Origin: Maricaulis parjimensis
GTDB lineage: Bacteria > Pseudomonadota > Alphaproteobacteria > Caulobacterales > Maricaulaceae
Assembly: GCF_016817355.1 (NCBI RefSeq)
Contig: NZ_JADOTT010000001.1
Span: 484,072-548,071, forward strand
Direction: 5' to 3'
DNA: 64,000 nt
The position numbers and the translations under genes are program-made. This document shows, piece after piece, positions 53,217 to 62,667 of this stretch. Numbering within the stretch: position 1 is the first letter of the stretch; every line of letters begins with the position of its first letter. The notes under the pieces are model-generated. The model was not told where the DNA came from. It searched no databases and worked only from the letters and a program-made list of their open reading frames with translations.

Positions 53217-55643
53217 ATGAGTGGGAATTCCAAGTCCGACGCCGGGGATAAGGGGCGCGCGGCCAAGCCGCGCTGGCGCCTGCGTCTGTTCGATGTGGTC
53301 TTCGGCTGCCTGATGCTGGCGGGCGGCGGCTTTCTGCTGGCTGCGCTTCTGTCCCACAATGTGCTCGACCCGTCCTGGAATGTGGCTGCGGACGGTGATG
53401 TCGCCAACTGGATGGGGCCCTGGGGCGCCTCCGTTTCCGACGGATTGCTGCAAGCCCTGGGCTGGGCGGCCGGTGGGCCGGCCATCGCCCTCCTGATCTG
53501 GGGCGGAATCCTGATCTGGCGCCTCCCCCGCATCCGCACCCGGTCCGTGGCCGGTTTCCGCTGGTTCTTTGCCGCCATTGCCACGGCAGCCTTCGCAGCC
53601 GCTGTCAGCGCGCTACCCGTCCCCAATGCCTGGCCCTTCGCCTCCGGTCTCGGCGGCGCGCTGGGTGATATTTTCCTCAGCGCCCTGGCCGCATTGCCCA
53701 ACCGGTTCGACCTGCCAGCCGCCCAGGGCATGGCCGCCGCCTTTGCACTCCTGGTCGCCATTGGCGGGATTTTCTTCACTTTCGGATTGCGCTCCCGGGA
53801 TCTGACCGCTGCGGTCGATGCCGCCGGCCTGATCTGGGCGACCGTGCGGGTTTGGGCCGATGCCATTCGCGGCCGCGCCCTGGCCCTGGGTGGGTCGCGC
53901 GACCACGACATCGGGGATGAGGACGAGGAAGAGGTCCGCGAAGAGCCCGTCCTGCGCCGCGCCATGCGCGCTGCGGATACGGGTGGCGTCGCCATGGCCC
54001 GGCCGGTTGCCGCCGAGGATGCACCCCTGGACGATCCGATGGCCGGAGCGCATGTCAAAGTCTCCGCCAGCCGCAAGCCCAAGGATTCCGGACGGGATGC
54101 CCGCGAAGCCCAGGGCGCGCTGCCCTTTGCCAGGTCCGAAGGCTTCAAACTGCCGCGCCTCGACCTGCTGACCAAACCGGCCCTGCGCAATGATGCCGTG
54201 GACGAGCAGGCCCTGCGCCAGAATGCGGAACTCCTGCAGGGCGTCCTGTCCGATTTCGGGGTTAAGGGCGAGATCGTCCAGGTCCGTCCGGGCCCGGTCG
54301 TGACCCTGTATGAATTCGAACCGGCACCGGGGGTGAAATCCTCCCGCGTGATCAATCTGGCCGATGACATCGCCCGCTCCATGTCGACCCTGGCCGCCCG
54401 CGTGGCCGTTGTGCCGGGCCGCAATGCGATCGGTATCGAACTGCCCAATGCCAAGCGCGAAACGGTCTTCCTGCGCGCCCTGTTCAATTCCAAGGCTTTC
54501 GAGGACGCCAAGGCGGAACTGCCCTTCGCCCTGGGGGAAACGATTGGCGGGGAGCCCTTCGTGGCCGATCTCGCCCGCATGCCGCACCTGCTGATCGCCG
54601 GCACCACCGGCTCCGGTAAATCGGTCGGGATCAATGCCATGATCCTTTCCCTGCTCTACCGGCTGCCGCCCTCGGACTGCCGCATGATCATGATCGACCC
54701 GAAAATGCTGGAACTCTCCGTCTATGACGGGATCCCGCATCTTCTCACCCCGGTCGTCACCGATCCCAAAAAGGCCGTGGTCGCCCTGAAATGGGCTGTC
54801 CGGGAGATGGAAAGCCGCTATCTGCGCATGTCCAAGATCGGCGTGCGCAATGTGTCCGGCTTCAACGAGAAGGTCGCCGAAGCCCAGCGCACCGGCGAGG
54901 AACTCTCGCGCACGGTCCAGACCGGCTATGACAAGGAGACCGGCGAACCGATCTTCGAGACCGAGCGGATCGAAGCCGAGAAAATGCCCTATATCGTCGT
55001 CGTGATCGACGAGATGGCCGACCTGATGATGGTCGCGGGCAAGGAAATCGAGGCCGCCGTCCAGCGTCTGGCCCAGATGGCCCGCGCCGCCGGCATTCAC
55101 CTCGTCACCGCCACACAACGCCCCTCCGTCGATGTGATCACCGGTACGATCAAGGCCAATTTCCCGACCCGTATCTCCTATTCCGTCACCTCCAAGATCG
55201 ACAGCCGCACCATTCTGGGTGAGCAGGGCGCCGAACAGCTGCTGGGCATGGGTGACTTGCTCTACATGGCCTCCGGTGGCCGCCTGCGCCGCCTGCACGG
55301 ACCCTTTGTGTCGGATCGTGAGGTCGAGGACGTCGCCAGCTTCCTCAAACGCCAGGGTGCGCCGGAATATCTCGAAGCCGTCACTGCCGGTGGCGAGGAT
55401 GATGAGGGCGGTATTCCGGGCATGGACGGGATGGATGAGGGCTCGGGCGATGCCCTGTTCGACCAGGCCGTCGCCGTGGTCGCCCGCGACCGCAAGGCCT
55501 CGACCTCCTATATCCAGCGCCGCCTGCAGATCGGCTATAACCGTGCCGCCACGCTGATCGAGCGCCTGGAAGAAGAGGGCATGATCGGCCCGGCCGACCA
55601 TGCCGGGCGCCGGGAAATCTTCCTGCCGGAACACGGCGAATAA
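53217..55643 (+). CDS. ftsK: DNA translocase FtsK
   Basis: 808 residues: four N-terminal membrane helices (about 27-190), a short linker, and the motor with Walker [16 protein letters not shown] (~462) and Walker [15 protein letters not shown]. The C-terminal gamma winged helix ([29 protein letters not shown]) that reads KOPS follows. It moves the terminal chromosome region at the septum. The linker is short, as in Caulobacter. The stop shares its last base with the next start (TAATG). Confidence 0.97.
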   Translation: MSGNSKSDAGDKGRAAKPRWRLRLFDVVFGCLMLAGGGFLLAALLSHNVLDPSWNVAADGDVANWMGPWGASVSDGLLQALGWAAGGPAIALLIWGGILIWRLPRIRTRSVAGFRWFFAAIATAAFAAAVSALPVPNAWPFASGLGGALGDIFLSALAALPNRFDLPAAQGMAAAFALLVAIGGIFFTFGLRSRDLTAAVDAAGLIWATVRVWADAIRGRALALGGSRDHDIGDEDEEEVREEPVLRRAMRAADTGGVAMARPVAAEDAPLDDPMAGAHVKVSASRKPKDSGRDAREAQGALPFARSEGFKLPRLDLLTKPALRNDAVDEQALRQNAELLQGVLSDFGVKGEIVQVRPGPVVTLYEFEPAPGVKSSRVINLADDIARSMSTLAARVAVVPGRNAIGIELPNAKRETVFLRALFNSKAFEDAKAELPFALGETIGGEPFVADLARMPHLLIAGTTGSGKSVGINAMILSLLYRLPPSDCRMIMIDPKMLELSVYDGIPHLLTPVVTDPKKAVVALKWAVREMESRYLRMSKIGVRNVSGFNEKVAEAQRTGEELSRTVQTGYDKETGEPIFETERIEAEKMPYIVVVIDEMADLMMVAGKEIEAAVQRLAQMARAAGIHLVTATQRPSVDVITGTIKANFPTRISYSVTSKIDSRTILGEQGAEQLLGMGDLLYMASGGRLRRLHGPFVSDREVEDVASFLKRQGAPEYLEAVTAGGEDDEGGIPGMDGMDEGSGDALFDQAVAVVARDRKASTSYIQRRLQIGYNRAATLIERLEEEGMIGPADHAGRREIFLPEHGE

Positions 55644-56578
55644 TGGCGGGCGAACCGCCCTCTCAGCCGCATCACGGGCCGCATCACGGAATTGACTGGA
55701 CCGGTTTCGCCATCGGCCTGTCCGCACCCGCCGGTTGGGGGCTGGCCGGGATTTTCATTCGGCTGCTGGAAGGCTGGCCCGGCGCGCTGATCATGTCGGG
55801 GCGGCTTCTGGTGGCGGCCCTGATCTTCCTGCCCGCCCTGATCCTGCGTCACGCGGCACGGCGGGATGCCCTGAGAACCGCCCTGCCGCTTGCCATGGCG
55901 GCCTATTACATCATCGCAACATCCGCTTTCATCCGCGCGCCCATTGTCAATGTCGCCCTCCTGATCGGCCTCTCACCGGCCATTGCCCTGATCATCGACC
56001 GGGTCGGGGGGATCAAGCCGGGCCCTCTGCAATGGTTGGGGGTGGCCGTGGCCATCACCGGACTGGCCATATTCCTGGGGCCCCAGGAGATTTCGCAGCG
56101 GGAATGGTTCGGACACGCCCTGGCCGTTGCTGCCGGCCTCATGTCGGCCATCTACGCCACCGGGCTGCGCCGCCATCATACGACAGGTCGCAAGAGCGAT
56201 CCGGCCGTTTTCACCGGACTGGCCTGCCTCTACGGCGCCATCCTCGCCCTGCTGCTCTGGCCTGTGTCTGGAGGAATTCTGGGACCGTTGACCCTGCCGC
56301 AGGCGGACGGAGGGGACTTCGTCGAAATTGTCCTTCTGGGCCTTCTGGCCACCGCGCTTCCCACGCTGACCTATGGGGTCGCATCCAGCCGGCTCGCGGG
56401 TGTCATCACGGCTAGCTTGATGCTGCTTTCGCCGATATTCGCCAGCCTCTATGCCGGCTTCATCCTGCACGCCTGGCCCAGCCTGATCGCCATTCCCGGC
56501 GGTCTGATGGTCCTGCTCGGCGTCTTCCTGACCACGCGTACGCCGCGTCCCGACGAGACGCGACACACCCGGGCCTAG
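55643..56578 (+). CDS. EamA/DMT-family transporter
   Basis: 311 residues with ten hydrophobic helices in two EamA repeats; the first begins SAPAGWGLAGIFIRLLEGWPGALIMSGR and the second LAVAAGLMSAIYATGL. The N-terminal ~20 residues are His-rich (HHGPHHGID). Drug/metabolite exporter of unknown substrate. Coupled to ftsK by TAATG. Confidence 0.88.
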   Translation: MAGEPPSQPHHGPHHGIDWTGFAIGLSAPAGWGLAGIFIRLLEGWPGALIMSGRLLVAALIFLPALILRHAARRDALRTALPLAMAAYYIIATSAFIRAPIVNVALLIGLSPAIALIIDRVGGIKPGPLQWLGVAVAITGLAIFLGPQEISQREWFGHALAVAAGLMSAIYATGLRRHHTTGRKSDPAVFTGLACLYGAILALLLWPVSGGILGPLTLPQADGGDFVEIVLLGLLATALPTLTYGVASSRLAGVITASLMLLSPIFASLYAGFILHAWPSLIAIPGGLMVLLGVFLTTRTPRPDETRHTRA

Positions 56579-56648
56579 CCGCGCTTGGATATTGTTCCGG
56601 GCGGACTTGCATGCTCTGATTGCTGCGAACTCGTGGGGGATTTCAAGC

Positions 56649-59288
56649 GTGAAGCGTTGGTTCAAGGGCGTTGCGGAGCTGCGCGCCGCCATAAAGTGTG
56701 TCGCGGCCATGTGTTGGGCCGCATCAACCGGCATGGTCGCCTGGGCTCAGGCCGGGCCTCAGGAAACCCCGACTCCCGCCTGGGTAAGCCTGCAGGAGGC
56801 CCCCGCCGCAGTCGAAACGGCACCGGACGGTATTTCCAACGGTCTCTATTACCAGCTCTATGACCTGCAATACCGGGTCACGGACGACACGCTTCACCAG
56901 TATGGCCATATCATCTACCAGATCATGGATCGGGCCGGGCTGGAGGGCGGAGCCCGCCTGTCCTTTGAATTCGATCCGTCCGACTCCGAACTTTTCATCC
57001 ACGCCATCAATGTCATCCGCGATGGCGAAGTGCTGGATCGATTGGAGCTGGATCGGTTCACGACGGTTCGGCGCGAAACGGATCTCCAGTCCGGGATTGT
57101 CGACGGAAACCTGACCAGCTTCATCGAATTGCGCGACGTCCGCGTCGGCGATCTCGTGGAGTATGCTTGGTCGCGCGAAATCCGTTCGCCGATCTGGCCG
57201 GGCGGCATCGGCACCACGATCTCCACGCAATGGTCCATCCCGCTTGGCCGGCAGCACATCCGGATTCAGGCCCCGGCCGATAGGCCCCTGTCCCTGGCCG
57301 GCAATTCGCAGCTGGAGCCAGTCCGCACGGAGGAGAATGGCTGGGTCGAATATATCTGGGAACAGAGCGACGCCGATCGGGTGGCGGGCGAGGCGAATTT
57401 TCCGGCAGGACATGTGCATTGGGGCCAGATTTCTGTGTCCGCCATGCCGGACTGGCAATCCGTCGTGGACTGGGCGCGGCCGCTCTATGAGAGCCGTAGC
57501 GCGCTCGGACCTCGCAGCCGTGCCGTGCTGGAGCGGATCCGGGAGGAAAACCCGGTCTACACCGAACAGGTTACGGCGCTGATCCGGTATGTTCAGGACG
57601 ATATCCGCTATGTTTCCGACGTTACGGGCCTGGGCAGTCATACGCCGCGCGACCCGGACACGGTGATCGAAAACGGTTATGGCGACTGCAAGGACAAGGC
57701 GCTGCTTCTGGTCGCCCTTCTGGGCGAAATGGGCGTTCATGCCAGTGTGGCGCTGACCGATATCGATGAGGGGCCCGGCTTGCCCGATCTGGCACCGTCG
57801 CCCTACGCCTTCGATCACGCAATCGTTCGTATCGACAATGATGGCGAGCCGGTCTGGATTGATGCCACCTGGTCCCACCAGGGCGGCCGTTTCCCGCGGA
57901 TCGCGGCTCCGGTCTACATGTACGCCCTGCCGCTGGAACCGGGCCAGGATGATCTGGAACGGATCGAGGTCGCCAATCCCCGTCTGCCCAATATCGATCT
58001 CGAAGAAGCGTTTGATTTTGCCGACCTGGAAACGACAGGTGTCGCGCTCACGGTGGAGACTGTTTATCGCGACCGGGAAGCGGACAGTTTCCGCGCAAGC
58101 CTGGCCCGCCAGTCCCTGGCGGCCCTGTCGGAAAGCTACCAGGACTATTATCAAAACCTCTATCCCGGCATCGCCATCGCCGGCCCGATAGAGGTCGAGG
58201 ATGACCGTGACGCCAATCAGGTGACGGTTCGCGAATTCTACGCGCTGAGCCAGCAGGCCTATCAGGCGGATGAGCTGTACAAATCCTTCCCGATGCGCGC
58301 CGATGCCGTACTGAGTCGTCTCGAAACGGTGGATGGTACGAGCCGGACAGCCCCCATTCATCTGCCCTGGCCGTTTCACCAGCGCCATGTTCACCGGTTT
58401 GAAAACCCGCCCGTCGCCGTATCCGGCCTGCCGCCTGTAGATTATGCGAATGATTTCCTGCGCTTTGAGACGGAGCAGTCAAACCGGCCCAATGGCGCCA
58501 CCCTGACCTATACCCTGCAAACCCTGGCGGACCGGGCGCCTGCAAATGAGGTCGATGCCTACAACCAGATTGCCCGCGCCGTGCCGGATCAGGGCGATCT
58601 CTGGATCAATCTGGAGTCGTCAGGCTGGCTGCCTCCAGCCATGCAGGCTTGGGTGGACGATCCCGCCAATGATCTCGCCCTGGGCTACGGGCTTCTCGGC
58701 ATTCTCTACCTGCTGGCCATTCTGGGTATTTTCTTCGGCTTTGCCCGCGATGCCAAACAACCCGAAGGGGCGGTTTTCCACCCGGTAAATCCCTGGAAAT
58801 TCGTCCTTGTTTCAATCGCCAGCTTCAATCTCTATGCCGTCTTCTGGATGTGGCGGAATTGGCGCTGGATCAAAAAACATGATGAGCTCAGCATCTCGCC
58901 CTTCGGCCGCAGCTGGTTCAGCGTGCTGTTTTACCCGGCACAGGCCATGCGGATTGAAGAGGAAGCGGACGCGTCCGGTTTCTCGAGGGTTTTGGTCATC
59001 GGCTGTGCGTTTGCCTATTCGATTGCTTCTGTCGCGACCAGTCTGGCTGACCGCTTCCTGGTTCAGATCGAGCCGGCGGGTGGGCCGATCTCTGGTATGG
59101 TCTTGATCTTCAACTGGAGCCTCAGCCTGTTGATCCTGCCCGCCGTGCTCCAGGTCAATGCATTGAACCGGGAGCATCAAGAGGTCCAGGCTTACAATTC
59201 ACGCTGGAATATCACGACAATGGTCCTCGTGATCTACGGGCTGCTCTTCCTCAGCCTGTCCATGCTTGGTGCATTTTTCGGAGGCTAG
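56649..59288 (+). CDS. DUF3857/transglutaminase-like protein with C-terminal membrane domain
   Basis: 879 residues. Signal peptide-like N-terminus (VKRWFKG..., h-region CVAAMCWAASTGMVAWAQA), a DUF3857 beta-rich domain (about 60-310), then a transglutaminase-like core: Cys347 in ENGYGDCKDKALLLVALL, His390 in AFDHAIVRI and Asp405 in WIDATW. From ~690 come several membrane helices, including a DUF4234-like region (KFVLVSIASFNLYAVFWMWRNWRWIK). The enzyme core should lie in the periplasm; the substrate is unknown. GTG at 56649 has GGGGGA 8 bases upstream; the frame starts at TTG 56592. Confidence 0.85.
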   Translation: MKRWFKGVAELRAAIKCVAAMCWAASTGMVAWAQAGPQETPTPAWVSLQEAPAAVETAPDGISNGLYYQLYDLQYRVTDDTLHQYGHIIYQIMDRAGLEGGARLSFEFDPSDSELFIHAINVIRDGEVLDRLELDRFTTVRRETDLQSGIVDGNLTSFIELRDVRVGDLVEYAWSREIRSPIWPGGIGTTISTQWSIPLGRQHIRIQAPADRPLSLAGNSQLEPVRTEENGWVEYIWEQSDADRVAGEANFPAGHVHWGQISVSAMPDWQSVVDWARPLYESRSALGPRSRAVLERIREENPVYTEQVTALIRYVQDDIRYVSDVTGLGSHTPRDPDTVIENGYGDCKDKALLLVALLGEMGVHASVALTDIDEGPGLPDLAPSPYAFDHAIVRIDNDGEPVWIDATWSHQGGRFPRIAAPVYMYALPLEPGQDDLERIEVANPRLPNIDLEEAFDFADLETTGVALTVETVYRDREADSFRASLARQSLAALSESYQDYYQNLYPGIAIAGPIEVEDDRDANQVTVREFYALSQQAYQADELYKSFPMRADAVLSRLETVDGTSRTAPIHLPWPFHQRHVHRFENPPVAVSGLPPVDYANDFLRFETEQSNRPNGATLTYTLQTLADRAPANEVDAYNQIARAVPDQGDLWINLESSGWLPPAMQAWVDDPANDLALGYGLLGILYLLAILGIFFGFARDAKQPEGAVFHPVNPWKFVLVSIASFNLYAVFWMWRNWRWIKKHDELSISPFGRSWFSVLFYPAQAMRIEEEADASGFSRVLVIGCAFAYSIASVATSLADRFLVQIEPAGGPISGMVLIFNWSLSLLILPAVLQVNALNREHQEVQAYNSRWNITTMVLVIYGLLFLSLSMLGAFFGG

Positions 59289-59293
59289 GTCGC

Positions 59294-60151
59294 ATGTCCG
59301 CTTGGTTCATCGCATTGGCCATGGGTGTTCAGGTTTGCAGCGCGGGCCAGGCCCCGGAGTTTCAGGAAATCTGGCGGCTGGACGGGCTGGAGGCGCCGGA
59401 GAGCGTCATCGCGGATGGCAGGGGTGGCTATATCGTTTCCAATATTGCCGGTGAGGCCGCCGAGCGGAATGGGGCGGGTTACCTGGCTCGCGTCTCCTTT
59501 GACGGCGCGCTGACCGAACGACACTGGGTGACCGGTTTCAACGCGCCCAAGGGCATGGCTCTTCATGACGGCCATCTGTTTGTCAGTGATATCGACCGGC
59601 TCGTCGAAATTGATCTGGGGACCGGCGAGAGGATGGCTGACTACCCCATGCCGGGAGCCGGTTTTCTCAATGATGTAGCCGTGCTGGGCGATAGGGTCCT
59701 GGTCTCCGACAGCGCCAATAGCCGGATCTATGCCCTGGAAGACGGGGTGGTTTCGGTCTGGCTGGAGGATGCGGCCCTGGCCGGGGTGAACGGGCTGTTC
59801 GTGGAGGATAACCGGCTTTTGGTCACAACCATGTCGGCGGGGGATATCCTGGCGGTCGACTTGGATGACCGCTCCCTGACCCAACTCCTGACCGGGTTGG
59901 ATAATGCCGATGGTATCGGCCCGGTGGCCGGGGGATACGTGATCAGCCAGTGGCCGGGATTGGTGTCTTTCTGGCGAGAAAACACCGCGCAATTTAATGA
60001 AACGACGCTGATTTTCGACGAGACGGAGACGCCTGTCTTCATGAATGACCTGCTCACCGAAGGTGACCGCATCCTCATTCCGCACTGGCAACCCGGCGCA
60101 TTGTCAGCCTGGCAGGTGGAATGCGCGGCTGATGCTTCCACGGCTCACTGA
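59294..60151 (+). CDS. Secreted SMP-30/gluconolactonase-like beta-propeller
   Basis: 285 residues with a short hydrophobic signal (MSAWFIALAMGVQVCSAGQ) and six-bladed propeller repeats (GLEAPESVIADGRGGYIVSNI, GFNAPKGMALHDGHLFVSDI, PGAGFLNDVAVLGDRVLVSDSANSRIYAL). These match SMP-30/strictosidine-synthase-like periplasmic proteins. Catalytic metal residues are not obvious, so lactonase activity is uncertain. It starts 5 bases after the transglutaminase-like gene. Confidence 0.82.
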   Translation: MSAWFIALAMGVQVCSAGQAPEFQEIWRLDGLEAPESVIADGRGGYIVSNIAGEAAERNGAGYLARVSFDGALTERHWVTGFNAPKGMALHDGHLFVSDIDRLVEIDLGTGERMADYPMPGAGFLNDVAVLGDRVLVSDSANSRIYALEDGVVSVWLEDAALAGVNGLFVEDNRLLVTTMSAGDILAVDLDDRSLTQLLTGLDNADGIGPVAGGYVISQWPGLVSFWRENTAQFNETTLIFDETETPVFMNDLLTEGDRILIPHWQPGALSAWQVECAADASTAH

Positions 60152-60208
60152 CATGAAGATGAACATCCCGGTCTTGCTCATGCCGCAATCCCGGGTCAGC
60201 TTGATGCC

Positions 60209-60910
60209 ATGATGTCCTTGCTTGTCTCCTTGGCGATCTTCGCCCAGACCGCGTCCGAACCGCCTGCCCAAGCGGATGAGGCGGAATTGTCCCAACCGGC
60301 CGCCGAAAGCGCTGCCGATCCGGTCACCGAAACGGCGATCGAGCCGCCGGCTGCGGAGATCGACCGCGAGGCGATGCTGGAACAGCTCAATACCTATCTC
60401 AACGGGATCGGAACGCTGCGCGCCCGCTTCAGCCAGATCGCGCCGGATGGCTCCCTGGCCACGGGCGTTCTGTCTCTGCAGCGGCCGGGCCGGCTGCGCT
60501 TCCAGTATGATGATCCCAGCCCGATCCGGGTGATTGCCGACGGCACGACTGTGGCGATCGAGGATCAGGCGCTGGAAACGGTCGACCGGATTCCGTTGCG
60601 CTCCACTCCGGTCTGGTGGCTGCTGAAGGACGAGATCAATCTGTCCGAGGACGCCGAGATTGCCGGCATGGCGCGCGAATACGGCTTTTTCTACCTGACC
60701 CTGCGCGACCCCAGCGGCGAGATGGAGGGTGAGATCATGTTCGTCTTTGCCGAACCCAGTCTTGAGCTGCGCGAATGGTATGTCACCGACGCGCTGGGCG
60801 AGATCACACGGGTCAGCCTGAATGATGTGGAGACTGGCATGCGCCTGGATCCGCGCCTGTTCCGCATCCCGGAACCGGAAGACCGTCGCGATTCACGGCG
60901 GGGCCGCTAA
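60209..60910 (+). CDS. lolA: Outer-membrane lipoprotein carrier protein LolA
   Basis: 233 residues: an N-terminal signal with low-complexity Pro/Glu/Ala stretch and the LolA fold from ~55 (QLNTYLNGIGTLRARFSQIAPDGSLATGVLSLQRPGRLRFQYDDPSPIRVIADGTTVAI ...). LolA shuttles lipoproteins across the periplasm to LolB. C-terminal RLDPRLFRIPEPED is standard. The second ATG (60212) is equally good as a start. Followed by a 315-base gap with a candidate RNA. Confidence 0.92.
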   Translation: MMSLLVSLAIFAQTASEPPAQADEAELSQPAAESAADPVTETAIEPPAAEIDREAMLEQLNTYLNGIGTLRARFSQIAPDGSLATGVLSLQRPGRLRFQYDDPSPIRVIADGTTVAIEDQALETVDRIPLRSTPVWWLLKDEINLSEDAEIAGMAREYGFFYLTLRDPSGEMEGEIMFVFAEPSLELREWYVTDALGEITRVSLNDVETGMRLDPRLFRIPEPEDRRDSRRGR

Positions 60911-60960
60911 GAAAGCGTTGTGGTTTTTTCGCCACTCGCAAATCCTTTCTCATTTTTTAT

Positions 60961-60990
60961 TTGCAGAAAGCTGGCGGCTGTGTCGTTATT
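60961..60990 (+). promoter_or_regulatory. Possible promoter TTGCAG-N18-GTTATT of the candidate RNA
   Basis: TTGCAG (60961-60966) is followed after 18 bases by GTTATT (60985-60990). Transcription would start near 60997, just before the first predicted stem. Confidence 0.35.
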
Positions 60991-60996
60991 GTAACG

Positions 60997-61155
60997 CTGA
61001 CTGAGAGCAAATGGATCGGCGTCGTCCCCCCGCTAGCGGATCCCACATCTCAGTCGCGCCGGATTGATCCCCTCCCGGCGCTGCGCTGTCAGAAATACAG
61101 GCGCACGGCTCCGCGCCCGGTCTCCTCCCCCTCGAGACCGGGCGCTTTGCTGTTT
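60997..61155 (+). ncRNA. Candidate small RNA with C/U-rich (anti-SD-like) loops
   Basis: The lolA to next-gene gap (60911-61225) has no coding frame but holds four consecutive predicted stems. Stem 1 is GACTGAGA/TCTCAGTC (60999-61055), enclosing GGATC/GATCC. Stem 2 is GCGCCGG/CCGGCGC (61056-61081). Stem 3 is TGCGCTGT with ACAGGCGCA (61082-61105, one bulge). Stem 4 is a perfect 12-base pair GCGCCCGGTCTC/GAGACCGGGCGC (61113-61145) followed by TTTGCTGTTT, i.e. a terminator. The loops carry CCCCTC, CTCCTCCCC and CCCCCC runs, recalling anti-Shine-Dalgarno loops of alphaproteobacterial sRNAs (alpha-r14, CcsR). Family identity is not established. Confidence 0.5.
61113..61155 (+). terminator. Terminator hairpin of the candidate RNA / lolA
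   Basis: A perfect 12-base stem with the loop CTCCCCCTC is followed by TTTGCTGTTT. The reverse strand has no T run, so it works on the plus strand. Confidence 0.7.
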
Positions 61156-61225
61156 GGGGTCCGGTTTCAGCCCGTATTGCATTCTTCCCCTGTGCACGGG
61201 CGACGCGGATCGCTAAATAAACCGC

Positions 61226-61834
61226 ATGGACTTCCAGGATGATGCCGAGAGCGCGGACATTCCGCGCCTGCTCGAAGAAATTCCGCTGCTCTACAAGGCC
61301 AAGGCCTTTGCCGAGAGCCTCAATGCCAATACATGGTTTTCCCGCCTGGGAGAGCCGCTGGACGAGCGCGAGCGCTATCTGGCCCAGACCTATCTGGACG
61401 GGCTGGGCTTTCCCGAAGCCGAGCCGGCCCTGCTGAATGATTGGGACGAGGCCGCCGGTGCCGCTGAAGCGCTGGACCGTGATCCGATCGGCTGGGAGAC
61501 CGAGGAAATGCTGCGCACGGGCCTGGTCTCACGCGCACTGGAACGCCTCGATGAGGAAGCCGTGTCCATGGCGCTGACCCTGGTGGCCGAGAAAACCGGT
61601 GATACGGCACGCGATGCCATCGAGGACGCGGCCGCCATGGCAGATGTGGAAGACATGGAACTCGTCCATGCCGCCGCCGGGGCCCTAGCCCAGGCGGCCA
61701 ATGGTGCGGCCCTGGTTGTTCTGGCCGAAGCCGAGGATGACGAGCTGCCACACCCCTTCCTGGCCCGCTGGCGCCTGTTCGCCCGGGGCCGCTGGCCGGT
61801 CGGCCTGGCCGGTGCCAGCTATAATATTCTCTAG
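61226..61834 (+). CDS. Conserved hypothetical protein, acidic
   Basis: 202 residues, predicted almost entirely alpha-helical and acidic, no membrane segment. The stretch LEEIPLLYKAKAFAESLNANTWFSRLGEPLDERERYLAQTYLDGLGFPE and the Ala-rich C-terminal half do not match a family I recognise. It lies 17 bases before xthA on the same strand and may share its transcript. Confidence 0.7.
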   Translation: MDFQDDAESADIPRLLEEIPLLYKAKAFAESLNANTWFSRLGEPLDERERYLAQTYLDGLGFPEAEPALLNDWDEAAGAAEALDRDPIGWETEEMLRTGLVSRALERLDEEAVSMALTLVAEKTGDTARDAIEDAAAMADVEDMELVHAAAGALAQAANGAALVVLAEAEDDELPHPFLARWRLFARGRWPVGLAGASYNIL

Positions 61835-61851
61835 ACCCGACAGGACCGATC

Positions 61852-62664
61852 ATGACCGCCTTTACGCTTGCCAGCTGGAACATCAATTCCGTGCGACTGC
61901 GCGCGCCCATGGTGGCGGAATGGGTCCGGCAAGCCGATCCCGACGTGCTCTGCCTGCAGGAGATCAAATGCCTGAACGAGCAATTCCCGGAAGAGGCCTT
62001 CCGGGAAATGGGCTTCCGGCATTTCCATGTTCGCGGTCAAAAAGGCATGCATGGCGTGGCCATCGCCTCGAAACTGCCGCTGGAAGACCTGCCGGACGAG
62101 GATCTCTGCCCCAAGGCCGAAGCCCGTCACCAGCGGGTCATGGTGGAAGGCATTGAACTGCACAATTTCTACATCCCCGCCGGCGGTGACGAGCCGGACG
62201 TGGAAACCAATCCGCGCTTTGCCCACAAGCTCGCCTTCCTGGACCGCATCGAGGCCTATTTCGCCGGACGTGCCGCGGAAAACCCACCCCTCATCCTGGT
62301 CGGTGATTTCAACATCGCGCCCTATGAGCATGATGTCTGGTCGCACAAGCAATTGCTCAAGGTGATCTCCCACACCCCGGTCGAGACCGAAGCGCTGGAG
62401 CGGATCCGCAAGACCTGCGATTTCGCCGATGTGGCGCGCGAACTCATTCCGATGGACGAGAAGATCTATTCCTGGTGGAGCTATCGCGCGCGTGACTGGA
62501 AGAAAGCCAATCGCGGCCGCCGTCTCGACCATATCTGGGCCGCTCCCGCCGTGCGCGAACGCGCCCTGGCCGGTGGCCGGGACGCGTTCCGCATCTGGGA
62601 AGACACGCGCAGCTGGGAAAAACCCTCCGACCACGCGCCGGTGGTGCTGGAGATCGGCAGCTAG
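61852..62664 (+). CDS. xthA: Exodeoxyribonuclease III
   Basis: 270 residues of the Mg-dependent EEP nuclease family. Motifs are ASWNINSVRLR (metal Asn), LCLQEIKC (metal Glu), LVGDFNIAPYEHDVW (catalytic Asp-x-Asn), and the C-terminal RGRRLDHIWAAP plus PSDHAPVVLEI with the catalytic His. It acts as the AP endonuclease/3'-phosphodiesterase of base-excision repair. Convergent with cenR 3 bases away. Confidence 0.95.
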   Translation: MTAFTLASWNINSVRLRAPMVAEWVRQADPDVLCLQEIKCLNEQFPEEAFREMGFRHFHVRGQKGMHGVAIASKLPLEDLPDEDLCPKAEARHQRVMVEGIELHNFYIPAGGDEPDVETNPRFAHKLAFLDRIEAYFAGRAAENPPLILVGDFNIAPYEHDVWSHKQLLKVISHTPVETEALERIRKTCDFADVARELIPMDEKIYSWWSYRARDWKKANRGRRLDHIWAAPAVRERALAGGRDAFRIWEDTRSWEKPSDHAPVVLEIGS

Positions 62665-62667
62665 AGC

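Noticed and set aside
53613-55727. 704-codon minus-strand ORF
   Set aside because: Antisense shadow of ftsK with no domain similarity.
60997-61155. 6S RNA, 4.5S RNA or tmRNA
   Set aside because: The stems are consecutive and local, with no end-to-end pairing or central bubble seen for 6S, and no conserved 4.5S tetraloop region or tmRNA tag sequence.
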